64,000 nt of DNA from Guyanagaster necrorhizus. Its lineage: Eukaryota > Basidiomycota > Agaricomycetes > Agaricales > Physalacriaceae. The stretch spans positions 1,161,893 to 1,225,892 of the forward strand of contig NW_025064889.1 in the NCBI RefSeq assembly GCF_019112545.1. The letters run 5' to 3'. Within the stretch, counting starts at the first letter, position 1; the number at the start of each line of letters is the position of its first letter. Shown here piece by piece: positions 25,001 through 34,760 of the stretch. The translations under genes and the position numbers were made by a program. The notes under the pieces are model-generated. The model did no database searches. It saw only the letters and a program-made list of their open reading frames with translations, and had not been told where the DNA came from.

Positions 25001-26800
25001 TGCAGCTCTCATCCCGGTGATCATTTCATTGATCACTTCCTCAGCTCGGGTCTTGTGCACCCAGTTTTTAAGTACAGCTTTCACTGTTGCCTCATCCTTA
25101 GCATCTTTGATGGCTTGCCAAGTCCATTCAGTGTCAAATGGCTTGAGCCAGGTTGTGGGGCTCACTGCCCCTGTTTGGCCCGAAGGCGATTGAGTCTGTT
25201 TTATATTTTTAGCTTGATGATCTTTTAATGATGATGTACCTTTATTAGAGCTCTCTGCTCTTCTTTGGCCCTTTGTCAGCACTTGAGTTATAGAAGTCAG
25301 TTTCTTAGGCGATTCTGGCTTTTGAGTAACAAGGTCGGATATATTCAAATGCATGCATAATTTAGGTCTGGATGGTGATACTATGGGGGATAGAATATCA
25401 GTCTGTCCAGCAGATTGTGACCTGTTACTTGTTTCATTGGCCGAGGCAGTCGAATCGCCTACTGCTCGGCCCTGCCTTTTACCTCCTCGGGTTTGTCATC
25501 CTCCCTGAGGCTTTCATCTTCCTTTATCAATTCGGCAATCTGTGCCTGAATCTCTTCCCTCATGCGTTTGTTTTTCTTCTGAGGGCAGTTTTGTGCCATG
25601 TGACTCTTCTGACCACAATTGAAACACTTCCTCCCTTTCTTGAGGTGATCCACATCCATCAGCTGACCTATTTCGGTATATGTTGTGCCCATACCAGTTT
25701 GCTTTACTCCGTAAGAAGTTGAGGTCGAGCCTCCAGGCTTGGTGGATGTGGTTGCACCAGGGGTGGAGGGCTTCGGGCTCTGTCCCTGTCCCTGTCCCTG
25801 GCTTCTATATCTATAGGCCAGAGTGGTCACCTCGGCCTTTTGTCATTGCCATTCTTTGTACATAGTGATGATCCGGCTCTTTTATTCATCGTAGCTGACA
25901 GGAATATCCCTGCTGATGTTGGAGATAGTGATGAGGTAATGGGACGATAGTCCCATTTTCATATACTTGACCATGCGTCCAGTGTCGGCAATGTCTTCTC
26001 GAACCCTGGCAAGTGTGCTGAGTCATTCTAATTCATCAAAGTAATCTGTGGCTGGCTTTCTGGCTATCTTGAATTCCTTCATCTTCTATTTGTGGACCTC
26101 CTAGACTGTGGGATCAGTGAATTTGTCTCTGATCATTTGTTTGAAGACCAGCCATGCGGGGTATCAGTGATAGTCCCTAGTAGTGGACCAGAAAGTGGGG
26201 GCGATTAGAACCCACCACACCTTGGCCTTGTCTGCCATGTGAGTAATGGCAAACATTACTTTGTATATGTCGGTAAGGAAATATGGTGCGAACACCTGGA
26301 AATATTGGTCGCAGTTGACCAGAAAATGATTGATATCGTCAGATGCTCTCTGAAAGAGGCAGGGTTCCACACAAAGAATTGGTTTAACTTGAAGGATTTA
26401 GGCAGCGGCATCGAGGGCGGGCATCGGGTTTGGGAGTCTGCCATGGGGCAGCTGTGCCCATCTCTTTGGAGGCCCTGGGAATGAATGAAGGGATCTGTCG
26501 TCAGCAACTGGACTTCCTGGTTTAGGGGCTTCCTTTCGAACGATCCTCCCGTTCCTGATAGTCCAGCCCTAGGTGAGTGCCTCAGGGTCATCTTCTGTCG
26601 AGGGAGGTGATTCAAGTACCGGGTCTCCTATTGCACTGCCTTTGGCCTCGTCTGGAGGCGATTGTCTAGCAAAGGGTCATGGAAAGAGTGGCAGTCTCCA
26701 TGAGCCAGGGTGTTGCTAGGCTGCCTGTGGTTGGCTCCTGGCAAGCCGAGATGCCGTGCTGTGTATGGCTGATGTGGTGAACGAGTATCGAGAAGATGCC
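25001..26800 (-). pseudogene. Gypsy gag with CCHC zinc knuckle, degenerate
   Basis: The segment 26370-26164 has the retrotransposon gag fold pattern (DINHFLVNCDQYFQV...VMFAITHMADKAKVWW). The segment 25830-25459 holds a single zinc knuckle, KCFNCGQKSHMAQNCP (about 25586-25630), of CX2CX4HX4C spacing, preceded by a Ser/Thr/Gly-rich linker with a small QGQGQ repeat. Stops separate the pieces. Confidence 0.8.
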
Positions 26801-28681
26801 GTTCAGATTGAAGGTGCCATGTCTGCTGTTTTAGGCGGCATTACACTTGGCATCCACATCCTTGGTGCTATTCTTCCACCATACTTCAGCTTGTATAGCA
26901 GTAACGGTCCCATCTGATAATGTGAATATCTTTGATTAAAGTTAAAAATGGCCTGCTCAGTGGCCGCATACTGTAGAATCTCCTCTTTTTCAATAAAATC
27001 CGCAAAAGTATACCTTTGTCCTAAGGACGATCTTAGCCAAAGATTGTCCTTCCATAACTCGGTTATCTGCTCCTGGTATAACCAAGTGAACTCCTCTTCT
27101 CTCGCCTTGCATGCTTCCCACCGTAAATCTTCATCTGTCATGGGTTTAAATTTCTCTATCCAGCTAGAGAGCAGGTCCCCGCCCTTCTGATGGGGATCTG
27201 CTTCCTCAGCCTCATTGTCCGTGTCGGTTCCCTCCTCATCCTTGGGGAGGGAACTGCCAGGCAGATCATAAATTTCTGGCCTGATCGGACTGGGGCTGCG
27301 TGCTGGGTCCAGCGTCGCTGGGTCCGGAGCGAGGAGTAGGCTGTCACTCGGACTGCTCTGGCGGCTCCTCAATGCTTGTTGTTGCTCTCAGCGCCATTGC
27401 TCTGTGATACTGGCAGAAGTTTCTGTAAAACTTCAGGTTAAGGAAAAGGGCTGCAAAGGCTCCATCGAGAAACTTCTTGAGGTCACTGATAGGGTTGATA
27501 CCCTCGTCATCTCCCCCGATGGTGCCTCTCTTAGCTGGAATTCTATCTCCTCAGACTGGGATGTTCTCCATCTCTGCAATGGTATTGGTCCTGTAAGATA
27601 ATGAGTGGTTGTCGTCGAGGTGAGGCTGAGTCTCTTCCTCGTGGTAATTGGTTCAGGGATCGGACTTACTGGCAGGAGTGGCAGGTTTCCTGAAAGGTGA
27701 GTCAGGTGTGGTGGTTCCAACAATGGTTGTGGTCCTACTACCTTCCAAAGAGAGCGTTCTCCCTTATAATCTCATTGTCGATACATGCCTGATTCTGCTG
27801 GTACTGGGAAAGGTCTCAGACATGTCATATTGGGTTCTCTCTCGAGGGACCTGGGACGATGGGGCTGGCTGATCACATTCTGCTTGATACCACTCATATG
27901 CTTTCTGTTCTGCTAGTATTACTGCCAGCTGGGCGGTGCTCCATCCTGTCGGCCTCGGCAGCAGCGGCTCGCCACCAGTGGCGCTTATTGCTGTCGTCAT
28001 ACCAGTAGTCATTGCTTCTGCTGTTAATGCTGCTGTGTCGTGTAGATGGAGTATGTCGGGACCCGTGGCCCCTGGAACCACTTGTTCCTCGAGCCATCCA
28101 TGGGGTATCCAGGGAGTCTCTAGCACGACACCTAAGGCCAGTGCTAGAGGCAGGAGTTGCTGGCCTGGTTGCTGCGATACTGTGCTGGAGGGATGGGATG
28201 GGGGTGTCGGGTCTGGGTCATTGAAACCCTGTAGTCCAAGAGTTGTCAGAGTTTCGGACGACTGCTGTCAGGGGTCGCAGAGGGTATGTGTGCTGCTGAT
28301 ACTGCTCCTCTTCTTCTTCCCTAGCATGCCTTTGAGCTGAGCTCTCAGGGACACTTTCTGGGTCGGTTCCTTTGGCAGGTTGGAAAGACTGTCAGGTAGA
28401 GGCAGGGATGTTGTGGAGGGGGAAGTCTGGCGTGACATTGCAGAGGATGGTTCGAATATGTTGGAATTCGTGATAGTGTCTGATTGTTCAAGCTATGATC
28501 AATTGGCATCCATGGTACAGCTGTATGATCACCAGAAGACCGATCAAGATTCCTATAATAGAGGCTAAGAGTTCAAAGAACTCATGGGTAAAGTTTGGAT
28601 TGGAGGGATCAAGGGCAGGGGGTATTCAGTTTCTCAGCACAATTGGGCTTGAGAAAGAGAATAAGAAAGTCTCAAACTAAT
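26801..28681 (-). other. Gypsy 5' internal region with extra open frames upstream of gag
   Basis: Between the 5' LTR and the gag fold lie about 1.9 kb with three sizeable minus-strand open stretches (28126-27764, 27723-27433, 27372-26803). The last encodes an acidic Ser/Pro-rich stretch (GTDTDNEAEEADPHQ) followed by a helical region. They may be an unusually long gag N-terminus or a separate upstream ORF of this family. The base run next to the LTR (minus-strand ATTAGTTTGAGAC) is where a primer site should be. I could not match it to a tRNA 3' end. Confidence 0.5.
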
Positions 28682-29213
28682 TGTTAAGCCCAAATTTCAC
28701 GTGACTATCAACACATGATAAACAGTTCGGTACCTCGCACTTCGGGTATGGCCGACTGAGTTCACTGATGTGTTAATAGAGATGTGAGGTCAAGGCGTTG
28801 CAAGTAGCAGGAGCTCGAGATAAGATAGTGAAGTAAAACTTTAGTTCAAGACTGAGGTATTACAGCGAGAACTAAGCTACTTAAATACTATTCTGTTATC
28901 GTGTTATAAATAACTGTTCACAAAAGATATTGTCTGCTGTAGAGCTGTTTTCCCTACCATTGCCAGACTCTCCACAAAAGCTGTTGTCTTGCTGCAGAGC
29001 TGTGGTTGCGCACTGCAATTTGAGGACAAAGAGAGCATTGTCTCTCTCTTCACAGCATACAGCAGTGCAATAGGAGAATGACCAACTGGGTTGCTGAGCT
29101 AAGCATTCCCATGGTCATAAGCGCTGGCCTAAGTGCTTTGACTAAGCAAAGATAGGGGTCATTTCCGAGAAAAAGAAAAGAAAAATAGGAAGAAAATAGG
29201 AAAAATCATAACA
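28682..29213 (-). repeat. Gypsy 5' LTR (532 bp)
   Basis: This is the partner of 20625-21156 and the promoter-bearing LTR for this minus-strand element. It ends directly at the ACTGC duplication, after which the copia frame resumes. Confidence 0.93.
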
Positions 29214-29218
29214 ACTGC
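29214..29218. repeat. Target-site duplication of the gypsy element (right copy)
   Basis: This is the second ACTGC. The bases after it (TGTCTGAAATGCAAGC) continue the copia coding sequence that stops at 20624 on the other side. Confidence 0.9.
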
Positions 29219-30600
29219 TGTCTGAAATGCAAGCTCAAGAGCTTCTGTATATATGATATAGTCATCATCATGCAATACAAAAGTCATTCTTGTGACAACA
29301 TCTGTCTCAGTAAGCTCTAGCTCAGCAGTGGTTTCATCAATGGGTTCATCTGAGTCTGGTGAGTTTATCACATTGGTGCCAGAATGTTTACAGTGAAAAC
29401 TATGTCCAGTGTTTGGAGATAGAATTATAAAATCTTTAGAGTTGTATTGTGGCTCGAAGCATGTCTGAGAATGTGAAAATGATGAAGAGAGTGTAGGAGA
29501 TGTTGGAAGACTTGATAGTGGAGTAAAAGATGATCTTGGAGGTGTTTGCATATTTGATAGAGTGAATAGAGCTGGCGAGGATGGTGAGAATGATGATGAT
29601 GGGAGTTGCTCAGATAGCAGAGATGGCTTATCAGTAGATATATTCTCTCCCCCTTGATGAGGTATTATCGCATCAGGTATAGCAGTATCTGTGCTGTTAT
29701 ATCTGTTTGTGAGAGATATATTGTCACCAAGAGGATTTATAATATTTTTGTGATTTTCAGAAAATACATGCTCATTGAATATAGCATGGCTGGAGGTGAT
29801 GAACTGCTATATAGAAGGGTTTCAGAATAGCCAGCCTTTTACTCCCTCTGGATATCCAACAAAGATATATTTTTGGATGTGTGACTCTAATGCTCAACAT
29901 CTCTTTTTTCATACTAGCACATATGCAAGGCATCCAAACACATGAAAGTGGGATATATCTGGTTTTCAGTGATTTGAGTCCCATTCTGTAAAGGGTGTGG
30001 TGTTTGGAAGAGGATCTGTGGAGATGTGATTTCAGATATGAATGAATACTTGGAGAGTGAGGCTCCAAAATGATGATGAGAGATATGACACATTTAGCAT
30101 AGCAGTGATAGCCTCTGCAATTGTGTGGTTGGCTTGTTCTGCTGTGCCATGCTGGTATGGTTCATCAGGTTCAGTATGTTGCCTTTTGATCTCATGCTCA
30201 GCACAGAAGTTGACAAACTCCTTTCCCAAATATTCACCATCTTTATCTTCCTGAAACTCAATGATTTTGAGTCCTGAGTGGGTATTCTCTGCATATGCTT
30301 TGAACTGCTTGAAGGCATTAAAGGCATCACTTTTATACTCCAGAGGTGCAACAGCCCAAGTGTCAGATGCACTGCAGATGAATGTTATCCAGTAGTGATA
30401 GCCCTCTGGAGTTGCAACAGGCATTGGACCTTTGATATCACTGTATACTGACTCAAAAAGGTGTTTCTTCCACTCTGAGGGGCCATGAGGAACATTGTGG
30501 TGATGCTGTTTGCCAGCAAGACATGGTATGCAGATAGGATCAGTTGGGGAGCCTGACTCTTGCTTCATTCCAGTTACTAGCTGCTTTGTATGCATATGCT
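29219..30600 (-). pseudogene. Copia integrase region, degenerate
   Basis: The open stretch 30595-30032 shows the copia integrase core. A zinc-binding tail reads CIPCLAGKQHHHNVPHG. The first catalytic aspartate lies in YSDIKGPMPVATPEGYHYW, the second in the EDKDGEYLGKEFVNFC region, and the glutamate helix in HGTAEQANHTIAEAI. A less conserved C-terminal region follows down to the gypsy insertion, with a Ser/Thr-rich stretch (29551-29219). Stops divide it. Confidence 0.85.
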
Positions 30601-32008
30601 ATATAGTGTCCATGTTTTGATGACAGCAACATCTATGCTAAAGTGTGTTGTCCATCTAGCAGATACTTGTAGAGCTTGAGTTTGCAATGATAGTGGTTGA
30701 TTTTGAGAATGAATGTGTGGTAGCATTGACATAGCCAATATTGCTCTTGTTTACAGTTGCTGTGAATCAGATCTTTTCACCCTGGCTGAAAGTGACATCT
30801 GATCCAGCAATGAAGATCTTAAATCCCTTTTTCCATGTAAGATGATAGAGTGATAAGAGATTACTTTTCAATGCTGGTACATGTAATGTGTCAAGAAGTT
30901 CCACTGCTGAGCCTTTCTCCCCCTGAATCTCTGGCTCTAATACTACTAACCCAATCTCTGCTGAATAAATGACTGAGTTGTCTACAAGATGAATGGGAAT
31001 GACATGTGGAGCATAGAGTCGGAACCATTGTCAGTGAGGGGTCATATGACAAGAAGCACCTGTATTGGTATTCCAATGAGACACAGTAAGTGATGATAAA
31101 TCAGTACTTGCTTGGCTAGCAGTCTCTTCCTTTGTCTTGGCAGAGTTAGTGGCTTCCAAATCCTTCTTTCCAGCCCCCTTGTGATGATTCTTCTCAGCAG
31201 TATGATCAGCAGCATGTTCATGGTCCCATTTAAGTGAGAGCTTCTTGGTTATACATTCTTCTTCTGCATGATTCTTGCGAAGGCACCATCCACATTTTGC
31301 AGCAGCATTGGTAGCCCGATTCATGGGTGAATGGAAAGGTGTGGCTTTGAGAGCAACAGAGACTGCTAGATCACCAGCATGCAGCTTCTGATTGTTTTCT
31401 TCATTGTGAAATGCAGTGCAGAGTCCTTCGAGAGTGAGTTTATCAGAGAGAAGGAATAGTGATGTGATGAAGTTTCTAAATTTGGGCTGAAGGAGTGTGC
31501 AAATCAGGGCCATAACAAGAAGCTCTTTTTCTAACTACTGGAGGCCAAAATGAGCAGGATGCAGAGCATGGATATGACTCATGATTTGAGTGCCCTGACT
31601 GGCAAGGTCTGGAAGTGATTCTTCTGTCTCCTTCTTGAGATTGAAGAAGCTGTCGTAGGCTACAAATCAAGTCGCCAGTTTTCTTTGCTGATGGTGTGCC
31701 TTTAATATGTCCCACATCCTCTCTGGATCGTCAAGACAGCTCTTGACATGAGCCTTCTGGGATTCATCAAGGCAGAGGTAGATTGTGCCAGCAGCCGATA
31801 CCTGAGTCTCCTTCCAGTCCTTCCAGTCCTTCCTCTCCTGATATGTTGGCTTCTCAGGGTCTGCAAACTCCGGTTCAGGGTCACAGCCAATGGTGATAAG
31901 GTACTCGCAGCGAGTTTTGAGTAGGGCCGACATGTTTTCTTCCCACTCACCATAGTTGGAGGCATTTAGATTGTCGAAGCCTTTTTTGATTGTGTCGAAG
32001 GATGGCAT
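30601..32008 (-). pseudogene. Copia gag and protease region, degenerate
   Basis: The ATG at 32006-32008 begins the gag frame MPSFDTIKKGFDNLNASNYGEWEENMSALL, which matches the copia gag start. Further on there is a zinc knuckle (CGWCLRKNHAEEEC) and then the protease active site. The site reads NTGASCHMT at about 31045-31066, so the catalytic Asp is replaced by Asn. Stops follow, for example directly after HMTPH. Confidence 0.85.
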
Positions 32009-32112
32009 GATGTATGTGGTGATATCGTTTCAGTAGTGAAATGACTGATGGAGAGATAGCAGGGCACAAGCAAGATGCAAAGAAAAAAACTCAAAATAGG
32101 CCTTAAAGCATG

Positions 32113-32124
32113 GGGCCCATAACC
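32113..32124 (-). other. Copia primer-binding site, complementary to the tRNA-iMet anticodon arm
   Basis: Directly next to the 5' LTR the plus strand reads GGGCCCATAACC. This equals the anticodon stem-loop of initiator methionine tRNA (CAU anticodon). The minus-strand element RNA would therefore pair with the middle of the tRNA and not with its 3' end. This is the half-tRNA priming mode known from Drosophila copia. Confidence 0.7.
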
Positions 32125-32273
32125 TGTTGCAGGCAGGTTACTTTTATGCAGTGGATAATAGGCCAGACTGAGTATGACGGTCAATTGCTTAAAGGCAATT
32201 GACCGTCGACTCAGGACAAAACTGTCTATGCTTATATAAGGTTGACATCAGGTACTTGTGTCATCCCGCAACA
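32125..32273 (-). repeat. Copia 5' LTR (149 bp)
   Basis: Starts TGTTGCAGG and ends CCCGCAACA on the plus strand. In the sense direction it has a TATATAAG box about 35 bases from its start, followed by the hairpin at 32177-32207. GAATT follows it. Confidence 0.92.
32177..32207. repeat. Inverted repeat (hairpin) in the right copia LTR, 13-bp stem
   Basis: GACGGTCAATTGC and GCAATTGACCGTC are perfect reverse complements around a TTAAAG spacer. It lies downstream of the TATA box in the sense direction, so it should be present in the element RNA. Confidence 0.85.
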
Positions 32274-32278
32274 GAATT
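32274..32278. repeat. Target-site duplication of the copia element (right copy)
   Basis: Second GAATT. The reductase A-domain frame continues from here (CAG GGG GGA ATT). Confidence 0.9.
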
Positions 32279-34286
32279 CCCCCCTGGAATTGCCCTCAGC
32301 CAAACATGACAGCGGCGGACACGTGAGGATCTTGGTTGAGCATGCTCTCTGTACATACATAAACGCCGTCAGCGTTTGCATACATCTCGTGAATGCAATG
32401 ACAGAAACACTTACCCAATGGTATGGGGTTCCTCTAGAATACGGCCGAGTTTCAGTATCTGTAATAAGTATGCTGCCAGTGACAAACTTACCTTCTCTCC
32501 TGTGTTATGAACAATTTGGTCGTCGGTGCGCCCAAGGATTTTCCATAATCCTGGCTTAGTCGGGTGCCGCATCAAGAGATCTGACGTAGCATAGGCATCA
32601 ACACCATTGATATCTGTGTTGATGATACTGGGTACGCAGAAGGCATTTTTCTGTAATGCGAAGATGAAATGATATTGACAACTAGGCCAAAGAGGATGTA
32701 GCATACCACCATTACAAACTCGTACAGGTTCTTCCCATTTGGCATCATTTCTGGTGCTATGAACCCGGGAAATTCGAAGTAGTCCCAATCGTAACTAGAT
32801 TTGGCTTGAACGTAGGTATTAATACACGAGCATCAACCACTACAAGCTCACCCACCAGGTAAAATAGAACTGATTATACTACATTCGGTACTTTATTTAA
32901 TCGGGTCAGACATGGATTCAGCTTCTCGAAACCTGCACTTACGATCCGTAGACAATGAAAATATCACTGCCTTTAGATTTTAGGTCATCTCCAATGACCT
33001 TATTCAATGGGCCACCGCTATAGAGCTAGGACAAGTTATTCCATGATCTCGTTGAATGTGTGATGAACGCACCACTCCACAAACGCGTGGCCAGCCATTC
33101 AATATACTCCAGACAGTGGGACCATGCCTGAGGAAAGGCTATTTATACCAGATAATGAGTATTTGGTCCCATGACAGACCTCGACAAACGATAGAACACA
33201 AAATATCAAATCGCTGCTGACCGCTTTGGCCGAAGCAAACAGTTTATCTGGTGTTGGAAGTGTGGCAGGGAATTTGGGTTCGAATGCTCCTACAACTAAC
33301 CCCGACGATGCCTGCATATGATGATGAGAAGTGTCTAATGGCAAATTAAAGCAATTACCGTCCAACAAAGCCGTGTAATGACAAGTCCATGGTACATGGG
33401 CATCACATGTACGGCGAAAAGGACGTCGCACAAGTCTCTTTCCCCGAACCAAGGTATAAGACTTATTTGAACCAGACGGTGACCGCTCCAAGGCACTGGT
33501 TTCGGGTATGCTGTCGATCCTGCAGCCGTAGTATGAGTAGGATTTATTGACAAGAGGGGGAAAAAGTAGTCACCAGATGAGTGCAGGTACATGACGATGG
33601 CGTGGGGATCTTCACTCCTAAGAGGAAGGCCCCCAGCACTCGTGTTCTTCTGCCATTCGGGCAAAAAGAGGTCATCAAAAGCCTGAGCCGTAGATGTCTG
33701 TGGCAGCTCAGCCGATAGATATCGAGATCTCAAGAGCTCAATTGCGTCGTGGGCAAGAGTTTGCATAGCAGCGTCTCTACCGACAAGGACGTGCTGTACG
33801 CCCACCTTGTGCGAAAGGTGTGCGACGGCAAACGCCGAGTTCCGCGGGGAGATGGGAAGAACACGTAGTTGGCACGTAAAATGCTCATCATTGTAAAATA
33901 GGTGATAGTATCTGACGGGATGTGTAAGTATGCTGATTATTTTCCAAGCCTTGAAATCTCGCACCTGACATCGTCAACAAGGCGATGATGGGGGTCTTGT
34001 CAGAATTGAACGGTACAAGACTTTTCATCAACCGAGCACCAGTGTATATGGCAGCGACTGCCTCGGGCTAATATATGGTCCTTACGCCGCCGTCTTCGCG
34101 TGGATACACAAAAATGTGGTGATTAGGAGAGTGCTGGAGATGCCAATCGTACATCTGTTGGAGCGTAAACGATCCATCTATGGGAGGCTGTCGGAATGTG
34201 GCACTTTCTACCCCTTGCTCGTGAGGAGGGGGAGGGATCGTTTTGTGGGTAGAAAAGGACATTTCGCATATGGTCGTACTGTGCAT
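32279..34286 (-). pseudogene. Adenylate-forming reductase, 5' part (most of the A domain)
   Basis: The frame starts at an ATG at 34284-34286 (a second ATG at about 34262 is also possible). It contains A-domain core blocks split by introns: ISPRNSAFAVAHLSHKVGVQHVLVG, the phosphate-binding motif YLHSSG joined across an intron to STAYPKPVPW, LIPWFGERDL, MPMYHGL, YGS joined to TE, then WDYFEFPGFIAPEMM and GLWKILGRTDDQIVHNTGEK. Two lesions are visible. One extra T at 33081-33083 shifts the frame in WLATR...VLYSGGPLNK. A TGA at 32296-32298 replaces the family arginine in MFG(R)GQFQ. The copia element begins 18 bp past that stop. Together with 16741-18845 this was one gene. Confidence 0.85.
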
Positions 34287-34345
34287 CTATCTTGGTGTTT
34301 ATGTACCGTGAACGCTCATCATGGTGAGCGCTAAGCGCTTAGAAG

Positions 34346-34760
34346 GTGACTCCGGTCACAGCTAAGGCAAACCGCAGAGTTTGTGTCAGAAAAAGTCGTT
34401 CTTCCGAAGATGAGAATGAGCCATGGAACGAGTTGCCAACTTACCTTTGGACGCTGCTTTGTTCGCCATATCAAGATATGGATCTTTCTCTGGTATCTGT
34501 TAATCTTGCAACTGTGGCCATAGAAAGTCTTTTATACAGAGTATTTCTTGTCCTCGATGTAAGGTCGATAGCGGAAACTTCTGTCTCCTCAAGAGCCGCT
34601 CGCATATCCCGTTTTGCAGTTATACGATAGCCCACATTTATTGGCGCAGTCTTACTGCTGTTATCAGTCACGGAGGTCATGAAAACGGGGTTTCTAATAG
34701 GATCGATGGTAACTGGTGACGCTATGATTGTGAGGGTTCTCTCAGATCTCTATGGGCCTT
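34346..34760 (+). pseudogene. Possible fragment of a multi-pass membrane protein gene
   Basis: On the plus strand, opposite the abnormal end of the phosphatase, a frame reads NLATVAIESLLYRVFLVL and a little further PTFIGAVLLLLSVTEV. These look like the first membrane helices of poorly characterised multi-pass proteins common in mushrooms. A stop interrupts the frame between the two hydrophobic stretches. I infer a decayed fragment that may have replaced the 3' end of the phosphatase gene. The match is from memory of a pattern and is weak. Confidence 0.3.

Larger units (their letters stand above)
20625..29213 (-). mobile_element. Ty3/gypsy LTR retrotransposon, chromovirus-like, nested in copia
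   Basis: Two 532-bp LTRs (20625-21156 and 28682-29213) begin TGTTAAGCCC and end TAACA, flanked by ACTGC. It reads on the minus strand. Order from the right is a long 5' region, gag with one CCHC knuckle, protease, reverse transcriptase, RNase H, HHCC integrase and an apparent chromodomain near the 3' end. Reverse transcriptase before integrase is the gypsy order, and a chromodomain marks the chromovirus branch. The total of 8,589 bp is long for this group because of 2 kb of coding-like sequence upstream of gag. Many in-frame stops break the polyprotein and the protease aspartate is changed, so it is inactive. It lies in the same orientation as the copia host element. Confidence 0.93.
18846..32273 (-). 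mobile_element. Ty1/copia LTR retrotransposon carrying a nested gypsy element
   Basis: Two 149-bp LTRs (18846-18994 and 32125-32273) begin TGTTG and end CAACA and are flanked by GAATT duplications. The element reads on the minus strand, so the 5' LTR is on the right. Order from the 5' LTR is primer site, gag with zinc knuckle, protease, integrase, reverse transcriptase, RNase H, polypurine tract, 3' LTR; integrase before reverse transcriptase is the copia order. Subtracting the nested gypsy element and its duplication leaves about 4.83 kb, a normal copia size. The coding region carries many in-frame stops, and catalytic residues are altered in protease and reverse transcriptase. It should therefore be non-autonomous now. 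It sits inside an adenylate-forming reductase gene. Confidence 0.93.

Noticed and set aside
32242..32559. Plus-strand frame crossing the right copia junction
   Set aside because: It is antisense to the A-domain exon and crosses the insertion boundary, so it cannot be an old gene.
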